Positions 1 through 5,292 of a stretch of 5,797 nt of DNA are shown piece by piece. The DNA is from Rhizorhabdus sp. (lineage in GTDB: Bacteria > Pseudomonadota > Alphaproteobacteria > Sphingomonadales > Sphingomonadaceae): assembly GCA_004297635.1 (NCBI GenBank), contig SCUQ01000220.1:1-5797 (forward strand), read 5' to 3'. The notes beneath the pieces are model-generated. The model saw only the letters and a list, made by a program, of their open reading frames with translations, was not told the origin of the DNA and did not search any database. The position numbers and the translations under genes were made by a program. How positions within the stretch are numbered: the stretch's first letter is position 1; each line of letters opens with the position of its first letter.

Positions 1-13
1 GCTCTTCCGATCT
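1..13. other. Residual Illumina sequencing adapter (not genomic)
   Basis: The first 13 bases, GCTCTTCCGATCT, are the exact reverse complement of AGATCGGAAGAGC, the common Illumina TruSeq adapter stem used by read trimmers. The SDR reading frame that runs leftwards makes good protein sense up to base 14, and continuing into these bases would add only adapter codons. This marks the window start as a contig end with untrimmed adapter. It should be masked before annotation. A chance genomic match of 13 bases exactly at the first base is very unlikely. Confidence 0.95.
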
Positions 14-106
14 ATGCGCGCCGGCCGCCCGCAGCCGGTTGCACACCAGCGATCCGATACCGCCGGCCGCGCCGGTCACGACGATGTTTGTACCGTCAAG
101 CTGCAA
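14..106 (-). CDS. Short-chain dehydrogenase/reductase, N-terminal 31 residues only (cut by contig end)
   Basis: Only the first 31 codons are present; the gene runs off the contig. The fragment starts MQLDGTNIVVTGAAGGIG. Its beta strand followed by TGAAGGIG (residues 11-18) is the TGxxxGxG dinucleotide-binding turn of classical SDR enzymes, which oxidise or reduce alcohol/carbonyl groups with NAD(P)H. The fragment ends in AAGAH, where SDRs enter the second strand. The start is TTG at 106-104. It overlaps the stop of the upstream gene by 11 bases and has a good ribosome binding site, GGAGA, six bases upstream. No in-frame ATG lies close upstream. As third gene of the operon it probably reduces or oxidises an intermediate made by the adenylation/diiron-oxygenase fusion; that role is inference. 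Substrate and cofactor preference cannot be read because the catalytic Tyr-x-x-x-Lys part is missing. Confidence 0.82.
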
Positions 107-2135
107 TGTCGTTCTCCATTGGAATGGCGGCGAACAGGCCGCCGAACAGATCGAACATCGCGTCCGCCATGGTGAGGATCGCCTGCTCGTCGTCGCGATC
201 GTCGAGAGCGTTCACCAGCGTTTCGAAGAAGCGCATATGGTCCTGGTCGAGCGCGCCGTGCGACGAGAGATAGGTGAAGGCGTCCGCGGGCAGGCCGAGG
301 CTGGATCGCACCGCCTCCGCGCCCGAACTGGCGAACGCGGTACTGGTCCCTTCGAGCACGAACACCATGCCGAAGAAGGCCGCGGCATTGCCGGTCTGGA
401 TGGCGTGATAGGCATGGTCGACCATCCGTGCCGTGGCGTGCGAAGGCCCCTGCGACACCGCCAGATCGGCATTGCCGCCGGCCGCGCGGATATCGTTCAG
501 AATCCAGGCCTCATGGCCCTCCTCCTCGGCGATATACTCGTCCAGCGCGGCGATCAGATGCGGCTTGTGCTGCAGCCGGCCGCGCGCCAGCCGCATCAGC
601 GGTACGGTATGGCGAACATGGTGATAGGCCTGCGCCAGATAGGCGAGATAGGTGTCGCGGCTGATCCGCCCGGCAATGCCCGCCTGCAGCTGGGGTATCG
701 CCATCATCCGCGCGCGGGCCTGCGCGCTGTGCATCACCAGCCTGTCAAAAAAGGGCAATGCCGCCTCGCGCGCCAGGATCTCCGGTCGCCGCAACCGGCC
801 ATTGCCGGTCAGCGTGCCGTCCAGCGGCGTGAAGGGCCGGCCCAGCCGCCACCGCTCGATGCGCGCATATTCGGGCAGCGCGGCATTGGCCTGCGCGATG
901 GCCTCGGCGACATTGGCGGTCGACGATGCCGGCACGATCAGCGCGCGAAGCGCACGGCGGCCATCGCCCTCGACCATGGCCTGCGCGATCGCCGGCTGCC
1001 CGGTCAGGACGGCTTCCACCCATTCCGGGGAGATGTTGCGGCCGAAGCTGGTGATGATCAGATTGGATTTCCTGCCGAGAAGACGGACGCGTCCGTCGTC
1101 GTCCAGCACGCCCAGATCCCCCGTCGCGATCGGCCCGGGCATGCGGGCATGGCCCACCGTGCCGAGATAGCCGCTACCGGCGATCATGATCTCGCCGTCC
1201 TCCGCGATCGACAGCGCGATATGCGACAACGGCCGCCCCACCGTTCCCGCCCTGTGATCGTCCGGCGCATCGAGCGTGACGACCGATCCGCATTCGGTCA
1301 GCCCATAGCCCTGCACCACCGGAAGGCCGAGCCGGGCGGCGCGGTCGAGCAGTGCGGGCGCGACATGCGCGCCGCCCACCGCGATCAGATCGAGCGAGGG
1401 CAGGGTGGTGCCCGTCGATTCCATGTCGGCGACGATCCTGCCGAGCAGTTCGGGAACCAGGATCAGGCTCGTCACCCCCGCCTGCCGGATGTTGGCGATG
1501 ATCATGTCGGCCCGCGGATCGAACATCCGCGCCATTCCCGCCTGTTCCAGCGACAGGCCCAGATAGCAGCCGCCGGCCAGCAGCGTGGCATAAAGGCCGC
1601 CGACATTCTCCAGCAGCACCCCCAGCGGCAGCAGCGGCATGTGGACGCCGGCCCGCTCGGCGCCCAGCCGATCGACGATCGCGCCGGCCGTGGCCAGCAT
1701 CGCGCCCTGCGAAAGGCAGATACCCTTCGGCGTCCCGGTCGAACCCGATGTATAGCTGATCTTGGCGGTGCCGGCGGGTAGCGGCGCGGGGCCGCCGTCC
1801 AGCCGCTCGATCCCATTCCGCCCGATGACCGCGCAGGCCCCGGCATCCGCCAGCGCGCTGGCAGCCTGCTCCGGGGTGAAGAAGGGCGGCAGCGGCACGC
1901 AGGCCCGGCCCAGCTGCAGCAGCGCCAGATCGGCGAGAATCCAGTTCAGGCCATTGTCCAGCGCAATGCCTACCGGCCCGGAACCGGCGCCGATCTCATC
2001 GGCGATCATGCCGGCCATCGCGTCGATCTCGCCGGGAAGTGCGCCATAGGCGATGTCGTTCGCGCCGTCGCGAAGCGCCACCCTGTTCGGAATCTGCCCG
2101 GCCCGCACCAGGATCGCATCGATCAGCGCGCTCAA
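96..2135 (-). CDS. AMP-forming adenylation enzyme fused to a haem-oxygenase-like diiron oxygenase domain
   Basis: This is a two-domain protein of 679 residues. Residues 1 to about 455 are an ANL-superfamily adenylation domain: P-loop YTSGSTGTPKG (128-138), A5 motif QGYGLTE (275-281), A7 TGD (338-340) and A8 GRKSNLIITSFGRNISPEWVE begins at 354. Such enzymes activate a carboxylic acid as acyl-AMP, often then forming a thioester. The A10 position that normally holds the catalytic lysine reads LTGNGRLRR, with Arg447 in its place. Residues from about 480 to 672 are helical and match the haem-oxygenase-like fold (Haem_oxygenas_2/TenA-like). Candidate iron ligands are Glu538, His541, Glu595, His626, Asp630 and His633; the HxxxDxxH triad and the spacings fit known HDO enzymes such as CADD. 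No signal peptide or membrane segment is seen, so it is probably cytoplasmic. The start is TTG at 2135-2133, sharing four bases (TTGA) with the upstream stop; the next possible start is GTG at codon 10. Domain calls are firm; substrate and product are unknown. Confidence 0.88.
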   Translation of the reverse strand: MSALIDAILVRAGQIPNRVALRDGANDIAYGALPGEIDAMAGMIADEIGAGSGPVGIALDNGLNWILADLALLQLGRACVPLPPFFTPEQAASALADAGACAVIGRNGIERLDGGPAPLPAGTAKISYTSGSTGTPKGICLSQGAMLATAGAIVDRLGAERAGVHMPLLPLGVLLENVGGLYATLLAGGCYLGLSLEQAGMARMFDPRADMIIANIRQAGVTSLILVPELLGRIVADMESTGTTLPSLDLIAVGGAHVAPALLDRAARLGLPVVQGYGLTECGSVVTLDAPDDHRAGTVGRPLSHIALSIAEDGEIMIAGSGYLGTVGHARMPGPIATGDLGVLDDDGRVRLLGRKSNLIITSFGRNISPEWVEAVLTGQPAIAQAMVEGDGRRALRALIVPASSTANVAEAIAQANAALPEYARIERWRLGRPFTPLDGTLTGNGRLRRPEILAREAALPFFDRLVMHSAQARARMMAIPQLQAGIAGRISRDTYLAYLAQAYHHVRHTVPLMRLARGRLQHKPHLIAALDEYIAEEEGHEAWILNDIRAAGGNADLAVSQGPSHATARMVDHAYHAIQTGNAAAFFGMVFVLEGTSTAFASSGAEAVRSSLGLPADAFTYLSSHGALDQDHMRFFETLVNALDDRDDEQAILTMADAMFDLFGGLFAAIPMENDIAA
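113..117 (-). promoter_or_regulatory. Ribosome binding site of the SDR gene
   Basis: On the minus strand GGAGA lies six bases before the TTG codon at 106-104, inside the last codons of the adenylation/oxygenase gene. It decides the TTG as start of the SDR gene, since this reading frame has no ATG nearby. Confidence 0.65.
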
Positions 2136-2671
2136 GAGCGCACCGCGCGGTCGGTGAACCGGGCCAGGGCGGCGATGCCCGCCGCTATGTCTCCGGCACA
2201 GACGACCGGATCCATGTCATAATAGGAGCCCCAGGCGTCCGGATCGTGGACCAGCTCCCGCTTAGCATCGGCCAGCTCCACGACGGGAAGCGCCAGCCGC
2301 GCGAACATCGAGCGGAGCGGGCGGGTGAGCGTCGCCACCACGATCTGATGGCTGGATGCCAGCGCCGTGGCCGTCTGGGACCATAGTTTCACGAGCGCCG
2401 CCGAGGGCAAGGACGCAAGGCACCCGATCTCCACGATCGAAGACCGCGCGATATCCCGGCCGAAAGCTTCGGAGACGACACCTTCGATCGGGCGGCTCAG
2501 ATAGGCTTCCAGAAAGAGCGGCCCGGCGGCCGCCTCACGATAGCCCAGCGCCGCGGCGGGCTGCGCGCGGCCGTTCGATACCGTGTTCCAATGGGGATAA
2601 TCGAGATAGGGCGTCGCGGAATGCGCTTCGTCGAAGCGGTGGCTTACGAATGCTCGAACATCTGTCTTCAT
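2132..2671 (-). CDS. Thermostable hemolysin family protein (acyltransferase-like)
   Basis: The 179-residue protein matches the T_hemolysin family (named after delta-VPH of Vibrio) along its length. Visible motifs are ALGYREAAAGPLFLEAYL (41-58), IVEIGCLAS (79-87), TLTRPLRSMFARL (114-126) and WGSYYDMDPVVCAGDI (147-162). Length is close to usual for the family. The order of these blocks, especially the E-x-G-x-L-A strand followed by a helix and a V-A-T strand, resembles LuxI-type acyl-homoserine-lactone synthases and GNAT acyltransferases. An acyltransferase role therefore seems more likely than pore formation; this is inference. The family usually has Asn where Cys84 sits (from memory). No signal peptide or membrane segment is visible. 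The start is ATG at 2671, with an in-frame stop just upstream. It is the first gene of the operon and overlaps the adenylation gene by four bases, so it probably supplies or uses the same acyl substrate. Confidence 0.85.
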   Translation of the reverse strand: MKTDVRAFVSHRFDEAHSATPYLDYPHWNTVSNGRAQPAAALGYREAAAGPLFLEAYLSRPIEGVVSEAFGRDIARSSIVEIGCLASLPSAALVKLWSQTATALASSHQIVVATLTRPLRSMFARLALPVVELADAKRELVHDPDAWGSYYDMDPVVCAGDIAAGIAALARFTDRAVRS

Positions 2672-2678
2672 TACTCAA

Positions 2679-2697
2679 CTCGCGCTGTTCGAGCGAG
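2679..2697 (-). repeat. Small inverted repeat covering the likely RBS of the hemolysin-family gene
   Basis: On the minus strand CTCGC and GCGAG (5-base perfect arms, 9-base spacer) flank TCGAACAGC. The right arm ends seven bases before the ATG at 2671 and contains the only plausible Shine-Dalgarno bases (GCGAG). If it folds in the RNA it would hide the ribosome binding site. Arms this short can occur by chance. Confidence 0.3.
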
Positions 2698-2798
2698 AGA
2701 CGGCGCCAAGTGAGGATCGCCACAGTCGCGGGCGAAAGAATTTCTGGCAGGGCAATGGCGCACGCTGCCGGGCGGCACCGATGAAACGAGCCTAGACG

Positions 2799-2834
2799 TG
2801 GTTGCGTGAGCTGCCACATCGCCGCCCGCAACCA
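2799..2834. repeat. 8+8 base perfect inverted repeat (possible operator)
   Basis: TGGTTGCG at 2799-2806 is repeated inverted as CGCAACCA at 2827-2834, with a 20-base spacer. It sits 128 bases upstream of the hemolysin-family start codon, where a regulator of that operon could bind. The spacer is long for a hairpin loop, so a protein-binding dyad is the more natural reading. The match is perfect, but repeats of this size are not rare in GC-rich DNA. Confidence 0.35.
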
Positions 2835-2858
2835 GCGCATTTCTCATCGCAAAGGATT

Positions 2859-2885
2859 GCCCGCCAGGCCAAACCTCCGGCGGGC
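2859..2885 (-). terminator. Possible terminator hairpin downstream of lysR
   Basis: A perfect 7-bp stem (GCCCGCC with GGCGGGC) is extended by AGG/CCT across a two-base bulge, leaving a five-base loop. It lies 54 bases after the lysR stop. In the lysR direction it is followed by AATCCTTTGC, so the usual T-run is weak and interrupted; the opposite direction has only TTCCC. It could be a weak or factor-assisted terminator that separates lysR from the operon further along the same strand. Confidence 0.45.
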
Positions 2886-2939
2886 TTCCCTGCGTTTCAG
2901 AACCGCATATATTCCCTCCGCCGTCCGCCGCGCATATCG

Positions 2940-3845
2940 TCAGCGGCAGCCCTCGTCCCTTCTCCCGCCAACGCTGTCGATCCGCAATGCGGTGGCCCGT
3001 TCGAAAATGTCACGGATCAGAGGGTCGCGTTCCTGCGCGCGGATGGCGATCTGGAACGGGATCGATCGGCGCGGCGTGAAGCGCAGTTCGGTCAGGCTGC
3101 CGCGGTCGAGCTGGTCGCGCACCATGATCTCGGGGACGAAGCTCATTCCGCCGCCGGCCAGGACGATGTCGATGAGGGTGCGCACATTGTTGGAGAGGTT
3201 GATCACCGGGCCTGCAGGATCGTTCCCGCCGAGGCTGGCCAGCGCCAGGGCGTGGATCGGCGAATGCGAATGGATCAGCCAGATTGGCACATCTGCCGGG
3301 TAGTCGCCGGAATCGAGACCCAGGGCGGGGCTCGCGACCCAGATCATTTCCGCATCGCCGATCGGCCGGGTTTCGATACTGGGGCTGGACACCGGACCCG
3401 CCAGGAAGATCAGGTCATGGGTAGCGCCGAGCAGCTTGCGTAGCATCGCCTGGGAAAGGTCGATCTCGACCTCGATCGTCGCCCGCGGCATCGCGATCTT
3501 CAGCTCCGCCAGGAAGGTCGGCAGGCAGCTGGCCGCTGCGATCTCGCCGGCACCGATCCGGACGATGCCGGATGCTCCCTCGAAGCTGTTCGACTGCAGC
3601 AGCGTCCGTTCGATCACCGCCCAGAGCGGTTCGCAATCCCGGACCAGCTCGCGCCCCCGGACGGTCAACTCCATTCTGCGCCCGGCGCGCTGGAAGATAT
3701 GGTAGCCGATCTGGCTTTCCAGCTCGCGGATCCGAGCCGAAATGGCCGGCTGGGTGGTGTTCAGCCGGTCCGCCGCCGCGGCGAATGTCCCCAGCCGGCT
3801 GATCCACAGCAAGGTCTCGAGATGATAGAGTGATAGTCGTCTCAT
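2940..3845 (-). CDS. LysR-type transcriptional regulator
   Basis: The 301-residue length is typical for the LysR family. The N-terminal winged helix-turn-helix spans about residues 4-65, with the family signature FAAAADRLNTTQPAISARIRELE at 21-43 and FQRAGRRMELTVRGREL at 51-67. A linker helix follows to about residue 90. The effector-binding domain covers about 92-288 and begins GIVRIGAGE. LysR proteins bind DNA as tetramers and usually control the divergent gene in response to a small molecule. The divergent partner here is scoA, 83 bases away, so the likely role is control of the CoA-transferase genes, with the inducer probably a ketoacid or related acid; this is inference from layout. The ATG start has no clear ribosome binding site. 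It could also affect the hemolysin-family operon downstream on the same strand, but nothing in the sequence shows this. Confidence 0.92.
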   Translation of the reverse strand: MRRLSLYHLETLLWISRLGTFAAAADRLNTTQPAISARIRELESQIGYHIFQRAGRRMELTVRGRELVRDCEPLWAVIERTLLQSNSFEGASGIVRIGAGEIAAASCLPTFLAELKIAMPRATIEVEIDLSQAMLRKLLGATHDLIFLAGPVSSPSIETRPIGDAEMIWVASPALGLDSGDYPADVPIWLIHSHSPIHALALASLGGNDPAGPVINLSNNVRTLIDIVLAGGGMSFVPEIMVRDQLDRGSLTELRFTPRRSIPFQIAIRAQERDPLIRDIFERATALRIDSVGGRRDEGCR

Positions 3846-3855
3846 AAGAGTTACT

Positions 3856-3865
3856 GATATATATC
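3856..3865. promoter_or_regulatory. Candidate LysR operator palindrome
   Basis: GATATATATC is its own reverse complement. With its flanks (3851-3870) the half-sites match at 7 of 10 positions. It lies 10 bases upstream of the lysR start, where LysR regulators often bind and repress their own gene. An AT-rich promoter element is an alternative reading. Confidence 0.4.
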
Positions 3866-3916
3866 GGAAGAAAACAACAATTGGAACTTATGGCTCGAAC
3901 CCGCTAGCCCATCCTG

Positions 3917-3922
3917 AGGGAG
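3917..3922 (+). promoter_or_regulatory. Ribosome binding site of scoA
   Basis: AGGGAG lies six bases before the ATG at 3929, a strong Shine-Dalgarno match that fixes the scoA start. Confidence 0.75.
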
Positions 3923-3928
3923 ACGCGC

Positions 3929-4636
3929 ATGACCAAAATCTATTCGTCCGCCGAAGCCGCCCTCGAGGGGCTGTTGTTCGACGGCATGACGATCTGCTCG
4001 GGCGGCTTTGGCCTGTGCGGAATTCCGGAACGGCTGATCGACGCCATCGTCGCCTCGGGCGTGAAGGATCTCACCGTTGCCTCGAACAATGCGGGCATCG
4101 ATGGCGAAGGCCTGGGCAAGCTGCTGCGCAGCCGCCAGATCCGTAAGATGATCAGCTCCTATGTCGGCGAGAACAAGGAGTTCGAGCGGCAATATCTGGC
4201 CGGTGAGCTCGAGGTGGAATTCAGCCCGCAGGGTACGCTGGCGGAGCGGATGCGCGCCGGCGGCGCAGGCATACCGGGTTTCTACACGAAGACCGGCGTC
4301 GGCACCCTGGTCGAGGAAGGCAAGGAAACGAAGATGTTCGATGGCGAGACTTATGTGCTCGAACGCGGCATTCGCACCGACCTGTCGATCATCAAGGGCT
4401 GGAAGGCCGATGAATCCGGGAACCTCGTCTTCCGCAAGACCGCGCGGAACTTCAATCATCCGGCGGCAACGGCGGGCAGGATCTGCGTGGCCGAGGTCGA
4501 GGAGATCGTCCCGGTCGGCTCGATCGATCCCGATCACATCCACTTGCCCGGTATCTATGTGAAGCGGCTCGTGCTGGGCGCGCCTTACGACAAGAAGATC
4601 GAGTTCCGCACCGTGCGGCAGAGGGAGGCGGCATGA
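3929..4636 (+). CDS. scoA: Succinyl-CoA:3-ketoacid CoA-transferase subunit A
   Basis: The protein has 235 residues, the usual length for subunit A of the two-subunit bacterial enzyme. With subunit B it moves CoA from succinyl-CoA to acetoacetate or a similar 3-ketoacid in the cytoplasm, giving acetoacetyl-CoA and succinate for ketone-body or polyhydroxybutyrate-derived carbon use. Clear signatures are [10 protein letters not shown] (25-34), [12 protein letters not shown] (52-63), [12 protein letters not shown] (77-88), [19 protein letters not shown] (102-120), RKTARNFN (169-176) and [12 protein letters not shown] (200-211). GFGLCGIP and SYVGEN are typical of ScoA rather than of the 3-oxoadipate enzyme PcaI or of AtoD, so I favour acetoacetate as substrate; this is not proven. 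The stop codon overlaps the scoB start by four bases (ATGA). The gene is divergent from lysR. Confidence 0.95.
   Translation: MTKIYSSAEAALEGLLFDGMTICSGGFGLCGIPERLIDAIVASGVKDLTVASNNAGIDGEGLGKLLRSRQIRKMISSYVGENKEFERQYLAGELEVEFSPQGTLAERMRAGGAGIPGFYTKTGVGTLVEEGKETKMFDGETYVLERGIRTDLSIIKGWKADESGNLVFRKTARNFNHPAATAGRICVAEVEEIVPVGSIDPDHIHLPGIYVKRLVLGAPYDKKIEFRTVRQREAA
4622..4628 (+). promoter_or_regulatory. Ribosome binding site of scoB
   Basis: AGGGAGG lies inside the end of scoA. It is four bases before the ATG at 4633 and seven bases before a second in-frame ATG at 4636. The spacing favours the second ATG, which would shorten the protein by one residue. The first ATG overlaps the scoA stop. Confidence 0.65.
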
Positions 4637-5286
4637 TGGCGCAGGAAACCAAGGGCTGGGATCGCAACCAGATGGCGGCACGCGCCGCCCGCGAGCTGCA
4701 GGACGGCTTCTACGTCAATCTCGGCATCGGCATTCCCACGCTCGTCGCCAACAATATCCCGGCGGGGATGACGGTGACGCTGCAGTCGGAAAACGGCATG
4801 CTCGGCATCGGTCCCTTTCCCTATGAGGGTGAGGAAGACGCCGATCTCGTCAACGCGGGCAAGCAGACGATCAGCCAGCTGCCCTCGACCAGCTTTTTCT
4901 CCTCCGCGGACAGCTTCGCGATGATCCGCGGCGGGCATATCGACCTGACCGTGCTCGGCGCGATGGAAATCTCCGAAACCGGCGACATCGCCAACTGGAT
5001 GATCCCGGGCAAGATGGTGAAGGGCATGGGCGGGGCGATGGACCTGGTCGCCGGCGTCAAGAAGATCATCGTGGTGATGGAGCATAATGCCAAGGATGGC
5101 AGCCCGAAATTCATCCCCGCCTGCACCCTGCCGCTCACCGGCAAGAGCGTCGTCGATATGATCATCACCGATCTGGCGGTGTTTCAGCGGCCGGACCATG
5201 ACAGCCCGTTCCGGCTGATCGAAATGGCGCCGGGTGTCACGGCCGAGGATGTCGCGGCGAGGACGACGGCCAGCTATCTGAGCTGA
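4633..5286 (+). CDS. scoB: Succinyl-CoA:3-ketoacid CoA-transferase subunit B
   Basis: The protein has 217 residues, normal for subunit B. It carries the active site: [11 protein letters not shown] (50-60) holds Glu53, the family's catalytic glutamate that forms the enzyme-CoA thioester. Other family blocks are [16 protein letters not shown] (28-43), [21 protein letters not shown] (94-114), [22 protein letters not shown] (117-138) and CTLPLTGK (164-171). All are intact, so the enzyme should be active. It is translationally coupled to scoA by a four-base overlap. The start may be the ATG at 4633 or 4636. It ends six bases from the convergent stop of the TpsB-like gene, with no visible terminator between them. 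Confidence 0.95.
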   Translation: MMAQETKGWDRNQMAARAARELQDGFYVNLGIGIPTLVANNIPAGMTVTLQSENGMLGIGPFPYEGEEDADLVNAGKQTISQLPSTSFFSSADSFAMIRGGHIDLTVLGAMEISETGDIANWMIPGKMVKGMGGAMDLVAGVKKIIVVMEHNAKDGSPKFIPACTLPLTGKSVVDMIITDLAVFQRPDHDSPFRLIEMAPGVTAEDVAARTTASYLS

Positions 5287-5292
5287 GCGCGT

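Larger units (their letters stand above)
2672..2939 (-). promoter_or_regulatory. Intergenic region upstream of the hemolysin-family operon
   Basis: These 268 bases lie between the lysR stop and the hemolysin-family start, both on the minus strand. I see no convincing gene. The open frames that cross it have arginine- and serine-rich translations without family motifs. It holds a hairpin near lysR (2859-2885), an inverted repeat (2799-2834) and a small inverted repeat next to the downstream start (2679-2697). The gap size and the hairpin suggest that the operon has its own promoter here, but no clear -35/-10 pair stands out. Confidence 0.45.
3846..3928. promoter_or_regulatory. Divergent lysR/scoA control region
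   Basis: This 83-base gap is much richer in A/T than the surrounding genes. It holds the perfect palindrome GATATATATC at 3856-3865, inside an imperfect 20-base dyad at 3851-3870, which suits a LysR-type binding site. A second inverted pair, CATAAG (3843-3848, overlapping the lysR start codon) and CTTATG (3887-3892), brackets it off-centre. Promoters for both genes should be here, but I cannot assign -35/-10 boxes with confidence. Confidence 0.6.

Noticed and set aside
39..1781. Long plus-strand open frame of 580 codons, rich in Arg, His, Gln and Gly
   Set aside because: It is antisense to the adenylation/oxygenase gene, whose motifs are unmistakable. The composition is typical of the complementary strand of GC-rich coding DNA and no family motif is seen.
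2535..2840. Minus-strand open frame of 101 codons upstream of the hemolysin-family gene
   Set aside because: It overlaps the start of that gene in another frame and has a Cys/Arg-rich translation with no motif; not supported as a leader gene.
2802..3443. Plus-strand open frames of 213 and 165 codons starting in the intergenic region
   Set aside because: They run antisense through lysR and show no family motif or ribosome binding site.
3851..4681. Minus-strand open frame of 276 codons over scoA
   Set aside because: It is antisense to scoA, which has full-length family conservation; the translation has no recognisable domain.
4585..5199. Minus-strand open frame of 204 codons over scoB
   Set aside because: It is the complementary-strand shadow of scoB.
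3929..5286. scoAB as 3-oxoadipate CoA-transferase (pcaIJ)
   Set aside because: GFGLCGIP and SYVGEN match the succinyl-CoA:3-ketoacid type, and no other protocatechuate-pathway gene is present in the window.
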